64,000 bases of DNA, from positions 3,782,001-3,846,000 of the forward strand of contig NZ_JAIHLP010000002.1 in the NCBI RefSeq assembly GCF_020009625.1, given 5' to 3'. A model generated the notes under the pieces. The model worked only from the letters and a program-made list of their open reading frames with translations. It did not search any database and was not told the origin of the DNA. Shown here piece after piece: positions 53,842 to 63,594 of the stretch; position 1 is the stretch's first letter, and each line of letters starts with the position of its first letter. The position numbers were made by a program, and so were the translations under genes. Source of the DNA: Leifsonia poae. Lineage in GTDB: Bacteria > Actinomycetota > Actinomycetes > Actinomycetales > Microbacteriaceae.

Positions 53842-55272
53842 ATGGCACGGCGTCTGCCCTCACAACCGCCGAATCTCCCCGGCTTCTCGTATGTTCGCGT
53901 GCTCGGCTCCGGCGGGTTCGCCGATGTCTTCCTCTATGAGCAGAACCTGCCCCGGCGGCAGGTGGCGGTGAAGGTCATGCTGGCCGAGGTCGTCACCAGC
54001 CAGGTGAAGCAGATGTTCCAGGCCGAAGCCAATCTGATGGCCCAGCTGAGCACGCATCCCTCGATTCTCACGGTGTACCAGGCGAGCGTCTCGGCCGACG
54101 GCCGGCCCTACCTGGTCATGGAGCTCTGCTCGGCGGCGATCGGACAGCGCTACCGCACGCATCCCCTCGCCGTTCCGGAAGCCCTCAGCGTCGGGGTGCG
54201 GATCGCGAGCGCGGTCGAGACCGCGCACCGGGCCGGCGTGCTGCACCGGGACATCAAGCCCTCCAACATCCTCACCACGGCCTACGGGCATCCGGTGCTG
54301 AGCGACTTCGGCATCGCGGCGACGCTGGGCGAGGCCGAGGTGACCGAGGCGATCGGGCTGTCGATCCCGTGGTCCGCCCCGGAGGTGCTGCTCGACGAGA
54401 CGAGCGGCACGATCGCCAGCGAGGTGTGGGCGCTCGGTGCCACGCTGTACTCGCTGCTCGCCGGCCGCTCGCCGTTCGAGCTGCCCGGCAAGGAGAACAC
54501 CTCGTCGGAGCTCATCCAGCGCATCACCAAAGGTCGGCCGCAACCGCTCGACCGACCGGATGTTCCCGCCCGTCTCGAGCAGGTGCTGCTGCGGGCGATG
54601 TCCAAGAAGCCCGCAGCGCGGCAGCGCAGTGTTCTGGAGTTCATCCGGGAGCTGCAGTCCGTGGAGACGGAGCTCGGACTGCCGCAGACCCCGATCGAAG
54701 TGGCGATGGACGATTGGGCGCTCGCCACGGCCGACGACCCCGAAGACAGGACGCGGATCAAAGGCGTCATGTCGGTGGACCCGTCGGGGTCGCGCCGTCG
54801 TCGACGACGTCCGTCCACCTCGCAGACCGTCACGCGCGCTCCGACCAGCACGGTGGCGCGAGAGAGCGCCGGCAGCACCCCGGGATCGTCCGCGCCGGTC
54901 CGGCCGCGCTGGTCCCGGGCCCTGACGCTGTCGATCGCGGCCTGCGCGGTGCTCGTCGTCGCCCTCGCCATCACCGCCGCGTTCGTGCTCGTCAAGGTCT
55001 CGTCGAACACCGAGATCCCCGCCGTGCGCGACCTGTCGGGACGGGTGAGTGACGGCACGATCGTCTTCACCTGGAGCGATCCCGGTCTGCAACCCACCGA
55101 CACCTACCAGGTGGCGGTCGGGGATCAGCCTCCGAGCGTGCAGCATGCAACGGAGTTCCGGGTGGATGCCAAGCCCGGCGCGACCGTCTGCGTCACGGTC
55201 ACCGTCAACCGCGATGGCAAGACAGGTGATCCCAGCGCCCCGAAGTGTGTGGAACGGGCGGACGCCCCGTGA
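53842..55272 (+). CDS. Transmembrane Ser/Thr protein kinase with FN3-like ectodomain
   Basis: 476 residues. The Hanks-type kinase domain has the glycine loop LGSGGFADVF, ATP-anchoring Lys44, HRDIKPSN (catalytic Asp137), DFG at 155-157 and SAPEVL. After an Arg- and Ser/Thr-rich linker there is one membrane helix at about 361-385, and the C-terminal ~85 residues outside the cell look like a fibronectin type III domain (GTIVFTWSDPG...TYQVAV) with two Cys, rather than the PASTA repeats of PknB. The stop overlaps the next start as GTGA. The ectodomain may sense or bind the FN3/Ig surface protein encoded next. Confidence 0.93.
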   Translation: MARRLPSQPPNLPGFSYVRVLGSGGFADVFLYEQNLPRRQVAVKVMLAEVVTSQVKQMFQAEANLMAQLSTHPSILTVYQASVSADGRPYLVMELCSAAIGQRYRTHPLAVPEALSVGVRIASAVETAHRAGVLHRDIKPSNILTTAYGHPVLSDFGIAATLGEAEVTEAIGLSIPWSAPEVLLDETSGTIASEVWALGATLYSLLAGRSPFELPGKENTSSELIQRITKGRPQPLDRPDVPARLEQVLLRAMSKKPAARQRSVLEFIRELQSVETELGLPQTPIEVAMDDWALATADDPEDRTRIKGVMSVDPSGSRRRRRRPSTSQTVTRAPTSTVARESAGSTPGSSAPVRPRWSRALTLSIAACAVLVVALAITAAFVLVKVSSNTEIPAVRDLSGRVSDGTIVFTWSDPGLQPTDTYQVAVGDQPPSVQHATEFRVDAKPGATVCVTVTVNRDGKTGDPSAPKCVERADAP

Positions 55273-58200
55273 TCGGAAAGTGGCTGGCCGCGCACAAGTC
55301 GCTGGTGGCGACCGCGACGAGCGGAACAGCGATCGTCGCCCTTGTGACGACGCTCGCCGTCGTCTCCGGCGGCTACAGCGCACAGCGGGTGGCCCTCGGC
55401 GACGCCGCCGTCTGGGTGGCGAACGACGCGAAGAAGTCGCTCGGCCGCGCGAACACCGAGATCGACAAGCTCAACTCGGTCGTCTCCGGCCCGGGCGAGG
55501 CGCTCGACATCGCGCAGGACGGCAGCAATGTGCTGCTCATCGACAATGAGACGAACACTGTCGCCGTCGTCGACCCGGCCACCAGTGAGGCGGGGAAGAG
55601 TGTGGCCCTGCCGCCCCGTGATCCGTACGTGCACCTGGCGGGCGACAAGGTGACCCTCGTGTCCCGCACGACGGGACAGCTGTGGTTGACGACGGTGCCG
55701 CAGCTGGGCGACTTCAACGCCGGAGCGGCCCCGACGATCGACCTGGGCGGCCGGGTCGTGACCGCGATGAACGATGCCGGCGTGCTCTACGCCTTCCTGC
55801 CGGACACCCGCACGGTCACCCGGATCGACACGGGCGGAGACCAGCCGGCCACCGCATCCGAGAAAGTCTCGTCGTCCGGTGACGGCAAGAACGACACGAT
55901 GACCGTGGTCGGCGACACCTGGGCCCTCCTCGACCCGGATGCGCGCACCCTCACGGTCTCCGGTCATACGACAGACCTATCGGGAGTGCTGGGCGCCGGC
56001 GACACCCCGGTTCTGCAACAGCCGAGCGCGGCCGGCGACGCGGTTTGGATCGGCACGACCTCCGGGCTCATCCGTGTGCCGCTCGACGGCTCGCGGGCGA
56101 CGAAACCGGTGACCGGTCAATCCGGCGCTCCGGCGGCCCCGATCACGGTGGCCGGGTGCACGTTCGCCGCGTGGAGCGGGGGGACCAGCTGGCGTGAGTG
56201 CGGGTCGTCCTCCACCGGTCAGCGGGGAACGCTGGCCGGCGTGCCGGCGGGCGCGGCGCTGGCATTCCGGGCCAACACCGATCGGGTCGTGCTGAACGAC
56301 GCGAAGTCGGGCGCCTCCTGGGCGGTGCAGAGCGGCAACACGCGCATCGACAATTGGGACGAGCTGGTGGCGAAGAAGAACACCACCGAGCAGGTTGACC
56401 AGAGCAAGCAGGACACGCCACCGCAGTACGAGAAGCAGCAGCAGCCCCCGGTCGCCGTCGACGATCATTTCGGTGCCCGGCCGGGGCGCGTCAGCCCCCT
56501 TCCGGTGCTGCTGAACGACTACGACCCGAACGGCGATGTCCTGGTGATCGACTCGTTCACCGCCATCCCGCCGGAACAGGGCACGCTGGAGCTCACCAAC
56601 AGCGATCAGCAGCTTCAGATCACGCTCCCGAGCTCGGCGAGCGGCACCATCGGCTTCGACTACACGATCTCCGACGGGCGGGGAGGAACAGCGACGGCGC
56701 ATGTCACCGTGACGGTGAGGCTGCCGAGTGAGAACTCACCACCGGTGTGCACCCGCACCGCCAAGGCCGTCGTGCAATCGGGCGGGCGGGTCACCAGCCA
56801 GGTCCTCGGCGATTGCTACGACCCGGACGGCGACGCGTTCTTCCTCGCTGCGGCCTCTGTGCCGGCCCCCGACACGGTCACCTTCACCCCGCAGGGGCAG
56901 GTCGCCTTCAACGACCACGGGCAGGGCGGCGACCTCAAAGATGTCACCCTCACCGTCTCTGACGCCCGGTCCGTGGGCACGGGGTCGCTCGCCGTCACCG
57001 TCCGCCCTCCGGGTCAGGTGCCGATCATCGCCGACGCGTTCGCGGTGCTCGCCTACCAGGGACAGGAGGTCACCGTGCAGCCGCTCGCGCATGTGCGCGG
57101 TGGAACGGGCACCGTGCGGCTCAGCAGCGTGCCGACGAAGGCCGATGCGACACTCACGCCCGACTACCAGGGCGGAACCTTCCGGTTCGAGAGCGACCAG
57201 GTGGGCACCCACAACATCGAGTACACGGTCACCGATGGCGTCGTCACCTCCACCGGCACCGTCCGCATCGATGTGGCCGCTCCGCCCGGATCCAAGACGA
57301 CACCGATCGCTGTGCCGCACACCGCGTTCATCCGAGAGCAGACCACGCAAGATGTCGACGTGCTCTCGACCGACATCGACCCCTCGGGGGGCGTGCTGCT
57401 GGTCACCGGCGTCACCGATCCGCCGGTCGCCTCCGGTGTGCGTGTCGAGATCCTCGGCCAGCGCACCCTGCGGGTCACCCTCAACCGGCCGCTCGATGCG
57501 CCCATCGACTTCCACTACCGGCTCAGCAACGGTCTGGCCGATACAGAGGGCACGGTCACGGTCGTGCAGCTGCCGCCGCTGACCGTCCACCAGCCGCCGA
57601 TCGCGGCACCGGACTCAGTGTCGGTGCGCGTCGGCGACGTGGTAGACATCCCGGTGCTGGCCAACGACATCCAGCCCGACGGAGACAAGCTCACCCTCGA
57701 TCCCACCCTCGCCACGCCGCTCCCGGCCGGCGCCGGCCTGCTCTTCGCCAGCGGCGACGTTCTGCGCTACCTCGCGCCGTCGAAACCCGGCAACTTCACC
57801 GCCGCCTACCGGGTCGTCGGCGAAGACGGCCAATGGGCCACCGCCGACGTCACGATCGCCGTGCGGGAACGCGACGAGGCGACGAACAACCCACCGGTTC
57901 CGAAGACCGTCACGGCGCGCGTGCTCGCGGGCGACACGGTCCGCATCACGATCCCGCTCTCGGGCATCGATCCCGACGGCGACTCTGTTCAGTTCATCGG
58001 CCAGGAGACCAATCCGCAGAAGGGTGCCGTGATCGCCTCCGGACCCGATTGGATGGACTTCCAGGCCGGCGAATACGCGGCCGGCACCGACACCTTCACC
58101 TATGCCGTGGTCGACGCTCTCGGCGCCCGGGCCACCGGAACGGTGCGCGTCGGCATCGCCGCGCGGGTGGACGGTGCACGCAACCCGGTCGCCGTCGAAG

Positions 58201-61193
58201 ACGATGTCTCGGTGCGCCCGGGGAAGACGCTCTCCATCCAAGTGCTCGCGAACGACAGCGACCCCGATGGGAGCCCGCTGAGCGTGACAGCGCTGACCTC
58301 GCTCGACGGCAAGGTGAAGGGCAAGATCGAGGGCGACCTCGTCGTGATGACCGCGCCGAAGGTGGAGGGCACGTACAGCTTCCTCTACACGATCCAGAAC
58401 GAGCGCGGCGGCACGAGCGAGAGCTTCGTGCGGGTCACGGTCAGCAAGGACGCCCCGCTGGCACGCCCGATCGTGGAGGACACCACGCTCGGGCTCTCGG
58501 ACATCCTCGGCAAGCAGCATGTGAGCGTGAATGTGCTGGCCAATGTGTTCTTCGCCGACGGGCCGGTCTCCAGCCTCAAACTGGAGGTTGTTCCCGGGTA
58601 CGGCGACACCGCACAGGTGACCTCGGGGAAGCGCATCCGTGTGACGGTCGGAGCGCAGAGCCAGATCATCCCGTTCAAGGTCTCCAACCCCGACGACGAG
58701 TCGATCGCGGGCTACGCCTTCGTGCGCGTGCCCGGCTACGACGACGCGCTGCCGCAGGTGAAGCGCGGCGCGCCGAAGCTCACTGTTCCGAGCGAGAAGA
58801 CGCTCACGATCCATCTGAACGACTACATCGTCGCGGTGGGGGACCGCAAGGTGCGCCTCACCGACGCCGCCACCGTGCGGGCGACGCACACCAACGGCGA
58901 CGATCTGGTGGTCAGCAACGACACGCTGCAGTACACGAGCAGCTCGCGCTACTTCGGTCCGGCCTCGATCTCGTTCCAGGTGACCGACGGCACCTCGGCC
59001 ACCGATCCCAAAGGCAATGTGGCGACGATCGTGCTCCCCATCACGGTGACGCCCCGGCAGAACCAGCCGCCGGTGTTCACGGGAGCCCTGATCGACTTCG
59101 AGCCCGGTCAGTCGAAGACCGTCGACCTCACCAAGCTCACCAGCTACCCGTACGCCAAAGACCAGGCCGAGCTCGTCTACAGCGTGCAAGATCCCAAACC
59201 GCAGGGGGTGAGCACGAGCCTGAAGGGGCAGAAGCTCACCATCTCCGTCGATGCGAACACGGCGAAGGGCGCGCATCCCTCCATCGCGATCGGGGTGAAG
59301 GATGCGATCAACGCCGGCCAGGCGGGTCGCATCGACCTCAACGTCGTCCCCTCCACCCGGCCGCTCGCGTCGCCGCAGGCAGACCGGGTGATCGCGCCGC
59401 GCGGCAAGACCACGACCGTCGACGTGCTCGCGAACGACGCGGCCACCAATCCTTTCCCGGGCAAGCCGCTCACCGTGGTCGCGGTGCGCGGGCTGGACAA
59501 CGGCAACCTCCCTGCCGGCGTCGCCGTCACGCCGAGCGCCGACAAGTCGACGTTGAGCGTGCAGGTGGCGGCGGATGCGGCGCCGGCAGACACCACGCTG
59601 CAGTACGAGGTGGCCGATGCGACCGGCGATCCCGACCGCTACACCTGGGGCACGGTGACGATCTCGGTGCAAGACAGGCCGGAGCCGGTGTCCAATGTGC
59701 AGGTCACGGGCTTCGCCGACCGGGCGCTGACGCTGTCGTGGATCCCGGGTGCCTTCAACAACTCGCCGATCACCGGGTTCCAGGTGACCGTGTCGCGGTC
59801 GGGACAGGTGATGTCGACGACGATCTGTTCCACCACCTCCTGCACCGTTCCGACACCGGGCAACGGGCCAGACAACGCGGTCACCGTGGCGATCTCGGCC
59901 AAAAACGCGCTCGGGCTCTCCGACCCGACGCCGTATGCCGAGCCGGTGTGGTCGGATGTGGTTCCGACGGCGCCCGCGAACGTCTCGACCCTGCCGCTCG
60001 ACCACGGCCTCCGGTTCACCTGGAGCAAGCCGGCGGACACGCCCGGCGCCAGCCCGATCACGTCGTACCTGGTCACCCTCGGCGGCGTCACCTCCTCGAT
60101 CGCCGTCGGTCGCGGCGACGCCGTCGGCACCACGTACACGCTCAACGTCACCGATCCGACCAACATCGCGAACGGCGCCTCCATCGGGTTCAGCGTCGCA
60201 TCGCGCAATGACTTCTACGCCGGCCGCACCACCTGGAACCAGACGCAGGGGAGCGGTGTGCCCGCGGGTGCGCCGCTGGTCGTCGGCACCCCCGTGGCCA
60301 CCCCGAGCGTCACGGATGGGACCTCCGCGACACTCAGCTGGCCGGGCGTCTTCAGCGGCAACGGCCGGCAGATCTCGACCTACTACGCGGCCGTCTACGC
60401 GGCGGGATCCGCCCCGAACTGCTCCGTCTCAGGGGTGAACTCGGGCGCGCCGGTGCTCAGCGTCGACCCGCAGAGCTCCACCTTCAAGAAGGTGGATGCC
60501 CCGGGAACCCAGGTGCGCTTCACCGGTCTGAGCGCCAACCAGAAGTACTCGTTCGTCGTCTACGCCTACAACGGGCAGGGATGCACGGCGAGCGGCGTCG
60601 TCACGGCCACGCCGCGCACGGCGCCGAGCACGCCGACGGACGCCTCGGTCAGCGGGCCCGTCTCCAGTGGAAGCGGTCGCTGGGACTACCAGCTCAACTC
60701 GCTTACGTACACACCGGGAAGCGGCGGCGGCAACACCGTTGTCTCCTACACGCTGACCGGTGCGAACGGCGCGACGGCGAGCGGCACGCTCTCCGGGACG
60801 AACGGCCGGCTCACCGGCGCGAACGGCGGGGTCTACGGCACCGCGCTCACAGTGACGATCACCAGTGTCTGCGAGGTCTACGACGGCGGCGCGGCGGTCT
60901 GCAACAGCTCGTCCGACAAGCCGTTCAGCAAGAATCTGGGCGTGGCGGTCGATACGAATCTGGGCAACGAGGTCTACGATCCCGCGACGAACACCTACAG
61001 CTGGACGAGCTGGCCGACCGGAGACTACCAATCGGTCACATACACCTGCGACGGCGGGGCGACCCGCACCCCGATGCCCGCGGTCGGCCAGACAGCCTCC
61101 TGCACACCGTCACCGACCGGGGCCGAACTCACGGTGCGCGTGCGCGCGAACGACACGGACTACGACCAGACCTACGGGAGTACCGGTGGATAG
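55269..61193 (+). CDS. Giant surface protein: beta-propeller-like region, Ig-like repeats and FN3 repeats
   Basis: About 1974 residues. A single N-terminal membrane segment (about 10-36, VATATSGTAIVALVTTLAVV) acts as signal anchor. Residues about 45-360 have repeating DxxxxxVxxxDxxT-type strands resembling a beta-propeller. From ~393 to ~1470 are tandem Ig/cadherin-like domains with VLLNDYDPNGD, VLANDIQPDGD, VLANDSDPDGS and similar acidic repeats that could bind calcium. From ~1475 to the end are about four FN3 domains (SNVQVTGFADRALTLSW and others) with several Cys pairs. There is no LPXTG motif or second membrane helix. Coupled to the kinase gene by GTGA. Confidence 0.88.
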   Translation: MIGKWLAAHKSLVATATSGTAIVALVTTLAVVSGGYSAQRVALGDAAVWVANDAKKSLGRANTEIDKLNSVVSGPGEALDIAQDGSNVLLIDNETNTVAVVDPATSEAGKSVALPPRDPYVHLAGDKVTLVSRTTGQLWLTTVPQLGDFNAGAAPTIDLGGRVVTAMNDAGVLYAFLPDTRTVTRIDTGGDQPATASEKVSSSGDGKNDTMTVVGDTWALLDPDARTLTVSGHTTDLSGVLGAGDTPVLQQPSAAGDAVWIGTTSGLIRVPLDGSRATKPVTGQSGAPAAPITVAGCTFAAWSGGTSWRECGSSSTGQRGTLAGVPAGAALAFRANTDRVVLNDAKSGASWAVQSGNTRIDNWDELVAKKNTTEQVDQSKQDTPPQYEKQQQPPVAVDDHFGARPGRVSPLPVLLNDYDPNGDVLVIDSFTAIPPEQGTLELTNSDQQLQITLPSSASGTIGFDYTISDGRGGTATAHVTVTVRLPSENSPPVCTRTAKAVVQSGGRVTSQVLGDCYDPDGDAFFLAAASVPAPDTVTFTPQGQVAFNDHGQGGDLKDVTLTVSDARSVGTGSLAVTVRPPGQVPIIADAFAVLAYQGQEVTVQPLAHVRGGTGTVRLSSVPTKADATLTPDYQGGTFRFESDQVGTHNIEYTVTDGVVTSTGTVRIDVAAPPGSKTTPIAVPHTAFIREQTTQDVDVLSTDIDPSGGVLLVTGVTDPPVASGVRVEILGQRTLRVTLNRPLDAPIDFHYRLSNGLADTEGTVTVVQLPPLTVHQPPIAAPDSVSVRVGDVVDIPVLANDIQPDGDKLTLDPTLATPLPAGAGLLFASGDVLRYLAPSKPGNFTAAYRVVGEDGQWATADVTIAVRERDEATNNPPVPKTVTARVLAGDTVRITIPLSGIDPDGDSVQFIGQETNPQKGAVIASGPDWMDFQAGEYAAGTDTFTYAVVDALGARATGTVRVGIAARVDGARNPVAVEDDVSVRPGKTLSIQVLANDSDPDGSPLSVTALTSLDGKVKGKIEGDLVVMTAPKVEGTYSFLYTIQNERGGTSESFVRVTVSKDAPLARPIVEDTTLGLSDILGKQHVSVNVLANVFFADGPVSSLKLEVVPGYGDTAQVTSGKRIRVTVGAQSQIIPFKVSNPDDESIAGYAFVRVPGYDDALPQVKRGAPKLTVPSEKTLTIHLNDYIVAVGDRKVRLTDAATVRATHTNGDDLVVSNDTLQYTSSSRYFGPASISFQVTDGTSATDPKGNVATIVLPITVTPRQNQPPVFTGALIDFEPGQSKTVDLTKLTSYPYAKDQAELVYSVQDPKPQGVSTSLKGQKLTISVDANTAKGAHPSIAIGVKDAINAGQAGRIDLNVVPSTRPLASPQADRVIAPRGKTTTVDVLANDAATNPFPGKPLTVVAVRGLDNGNLPAGVAVTPSADKSTLSVQVAADAAPADTTLQYEVADATGDPDRYTWGTVTISVQDRPEPVSNVQVTGFADRALTLSWIPGAFNNSPITGFQVTVSRSGQVMSTTICSTTSCTVPTPGNGPDNAVTVAISAKNALGLSDPTPYAEPVWSDVVPTAPANVSTLPLDHGLRFTWSKPADTPGASPITSYLVTLGGVTSSIAVGRGDAVGTTYTLNVTDPTNIANGASIGFSVASRNDFYAGRTTWNQTQGSGVPAGAPLVVGTPVATPSVTDGTSATLSWPGVFSGNGRQISTYYAAVYAAGSAPNCSVSGVNSGAPVLSVDPQSSTFKKVDAPGTQVRFTGLSANQKYSFVVYAYNGQGCTASGVVTATPRTAPSTPTDASVSGPVSSGSGRWDYQLNSLTYTPGSGGGNTVVSYTLTGANGATASGTLSGTNGRLTGANGGVYGTALTVTITSVCEVYDGGAAVCNSSSDKPFSKNLGVAVDTNLGNEVYDPATNTYSWTSWPTGDYQSVTYTCDGGATRTPMPAVGQTASCTPSPTGAELTVRVRANDTDYDQTYGSTGG

Positions 61194-61281
61194 CCGGGCG
61201 ACCGCCATACTGAAAGGCAGCGTCCCGCAGGCGGACGCCGTGCCGCCGCGAGCGGACGAGACGACCCCGAGAGGCCGAAGC

Positions 61282-62253
61282 ATGACGATGACCCCCGAGC
61301 AGGCCACCTGGTTCTCCGGCGTGTTCGAGCGTCTGGTGGCGAACATCGACGGCGTGCTGCTCGGCAAGGCCCATATCATCAGGCTCGCCCTCACCGCCCT
61401 GTTCAGCGAAGGCCACCTCCTGCTGGAGGATTACCCCGGCACAGGCAAGACCTCCCTGGCCCGCGCGATCGCCGAGAGTGTGCGCGGCACGAGCAATCGG
61501 GTGCAGTTCACGCCCGACCTGCTGCCGGGCGACATCACCGGTGTCAACATCTTCGACCAGCGCACCGGTGCCTTCGAATTCCATCGCGGGCCGGTGTTCG
61601 CGAACATCGTGCTGGCCGACGAGATCAACCGGGCGAGCCCGAAGACCCAATCCGCCCTGCTCGAGGTGATGGAGGAGGGACAGGTCACCGTCGATGGGGT
61701 GCGCCATCCCGTCGGCTCGCCGTTCATGGTGATCGCCACCCAGAACCCCATCGAGCAGGCGGGGACGTACCGCCTGCCGGAGGCCCAGCTCGACCGGTTC
61801 CTGCTGAAAGCCTCGATCGGGTATCCGGACCACGAGGCAACACTGCGCATCCTCGAAGGGTCGGAGCGCAAGGCGCACGAGATCGTCGTCCCCGAGGTGA
61901 TCGCCGCCTCCACCGTGGTGGAGATGGGATCTATGGCCCGCAGCGTGCACGTCGACGCCGCCATCAACGACTATGTCTCCCGGCTCGTGGATGCCACCCG
62001 CAATGCCGACGAGGTGCGGTTGGGCGTCAGCGTGCGCGGAGCGCTCGCCCTGTTGCGCGCCTCGAAGACCCTCGCCGCCTCCGTCGGGAGATACTACGTG
62101 ACCCCCGACGATGTGAAAGCGCTCGCCGAACCCGTGCTCGCCCACCGGCTCGTCCTCGATCCGGAGGCCGAGTTCGAGGGCGTCACCGCCTCCAGCGTCA
62201 TCGCGCAGCTCCTCATCGAGACGCCGCCGCCCTCCGATCGGCCCGCCGTGTGA
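61282..62253 (+). CDS. MoxR-family AAA+ ATPase
   Basis: 323 residues. Walker A is DYPGTGKTSLA (Lys56), Walker B ANIVLADEINRASPKTQSALLEVMEEG, sensor-1 VIATQNPIEQAGTYRLPEAQLDRFL, and the C-terminal lid has SVRGALALLRASKT. MoxR proteins act as chaperones, usually with VWA proteins, for maturation of membrane or secreted complexes. ATG 61282 has GAGAGG upstream; a GTG at 61186 would add 32 residues and overlap the previous gene. The stop overlaps the DUF58 gene start as GTGA. Confidence 0.94.
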   Translation: MTMTPEQATWFSGVFERLVANIDGVLLGKAHIIRLALTALFSEGHLLLEDYPGTGKTSLARAIAESVRGTSNRVQFTPDLLPGDITGVNIFDQRTGAFEFHRGPVFANIVLADEINRASPKTQSALLEVMEEGQVTVDGVRHPVGSPFMVIATQNPIEQAGTYRLPEAQLDRFLLKASIGYPDHEATLRILEGSERKAHEIVVPEVIAASTVVEMGSMARSVHVDAAINDYVSRLVDATRNADEVRLGVSVRGALALLRASKTLAASVGRYYVTPDDVKALAEPVLAHRLVLDPEAEFEGVTASSVIAQLLIETPPPSDRPAV

Positions 62254-63593
62254 CGAACACCGTCAGTCGAACCCAAGTAGAGCTCACCAACGCGCGCGCC
62301 CGGATCGTCGGCAGCAGAGACGGCAGGCTGGCGGATGCGATCGTCTGGCTGGTGCGCTCGACCCGCGTCGCCTGGACCGCGGTGGCGACGGGCTGGCGCT
62401 GGCTGAGCGCAGTCGTCACCCCGTTGGGCTGGTCTATGGTCGCCGTGGCCGTTCTCGCCCTGCTGTTCGGGTACAGCTACGGCTGGACCGAGGCGGTCGT
62501 GATCGGGTGGACCGCCGTGGCGATGCTCCTCGTCGCGACGGTCTATCTGGCGGGACGCAACGTCTACGATGTGACCCTTTCTCTGCCGGCGAACCGGGTG
62601 GTCGTCGGTGACCGGGCTCCCGGCGAGGTGCAGGTTCGTAATCCAGGGCGCCGCCGGCTGGCCGGCGTGCGCGTCGAAGTGCCGGTGGGGGAGGGACTCG
62701 CCGAGTTCGCTTCGCCGTCGCTGGCGCGCGACGAGACGCACAGCGATGTGTTCATCGTCCCGACCTCGCGGCGCGGGATCGTGCCGATCGGTCCTGTGCG
62801 CACGGTCCGGGCCGACCCCGTGGGGCTGCTCCGTCGGGAGGTGGTGTGGGCCGAATCGCTCGACCTGTTCGTTCACCCGCGCACCATCGCCATCCCGAGC
62901 ATGAGCACCGGGTTCGTGCGCGATCTCGAGGGGGCGCCCACCCGCGACCTCACGGCGAGCGATGTCGCCTTCCACGCTCTCCGCGAATACCTGCCGGGCG
63001 ACGAACGCCGCAACATCCACTGGAAGAGCACCGCCAAGACCGGCAGCTACATGGTGCGGCAGTATGAGGAGACGCGACGCAGCCACCTGCTCGTGGCGCT
63101 GAGCCTCTCCACCGACGACTATGCGACCGACGAAGAGTTCGAACTCGCCGTGAGCGCCACCGGCTCACTCGGTGCGCGCGCCATCCAGGATTCCCGCACG
63201 GTCTCGGTGGTCGCGAGTGCGATCACGCCCGATTTCGCCAAACATGCGGTGCACAGCGTGCGCCGGTTGAGCACGATCAACCGGGGCCGGTTGCTCGACG
63301 ACCTGGCCGGGGTGACCAGTGCGACGACGGCGTTGCGGGTGCCGGAGCTCGCCCAGATCGCCGCCGAGGATGCCGCCGGCACCTCCATCGCCTTCCTGAT
63401 CTGCGGGTCGGCCGTCTCCGCCGCGCAGCTGCGTGCATCGTCCACGCAGTTTCCGCTGGGTGTCGATGTGGTGGCCGTCGTGTGCGACGCGGGCGCCGTG
63501 CCGTCGCTGCGTCGGGTGACCGATCTGAGCGTGCTCACCATCGGGTATCTCGAAGACCTGCAGAAGAGTCTCGCCAAGAGGATGGCGGCCTGA
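62250..63593 (+). CDS. DUF58 membrane protein
   Basis: 447 residues. Two adjacent hydrophobic segments (about 60-78 and 82-101) anchor the protein; the DUF58 hallmark REYLPGDERRNIHWKSTAKTG lies at about 244-264, followed by a VWA-like fold (LLVALSLSTDDY). DUF58 proteins are regularly encoded between MoxR and a transglutaminase gene. GTG 62250 overlaps the MoxR stop. Function is unknown; with MoxR it would form a VWA-ATPase pair in the membrane. Confidence 0.92.
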   Translation: MTNTVSRTQVELTNARARIVGSRDGRLADAIVWLVRSTRVAWTAVATGWRWLSAVVTPLGWSMVAVAVLALLFGYSYGWTEAVVIGWTAVAMLLVATVYLAGRNVYDVTLSLPANRVVVGDRAPGEVQVRNPGRRRLAGVRVEVPVGEGLAEFASPSLARDETHSDVFIVPTSRRGIVPIGPVRTVRADPVGLLRREVVWAESLDLFVHPRTIAIPSMSTGFVRDLEGAPTRDLTASDVAFHALREYLPGDERRNIHWKSTAKTGSYMVRQYEETRRSHLLVALSLSTDDYATDEEFELAVSATGSLGARAIQDSRTVSVVASAITPDFAKHAVHSVRRLSTINRGRLLDDLAGVTSATTALRVPELAQIAAEDAAGTSIAFLICGSAVSAAQLRASSTQFPLGVDVVAVVCDAGAVPSLRRVTDLSVLTIGYLEDLQKSLAKRMAA

Positions 63594-63594
63594 G

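Noticed and set aside
57615..60211. Two ~790-residue frames (one per strand) inside the giant surface protein
   Set aside because: Shadows of a long GC-rich gene; both lack motifs and starts.
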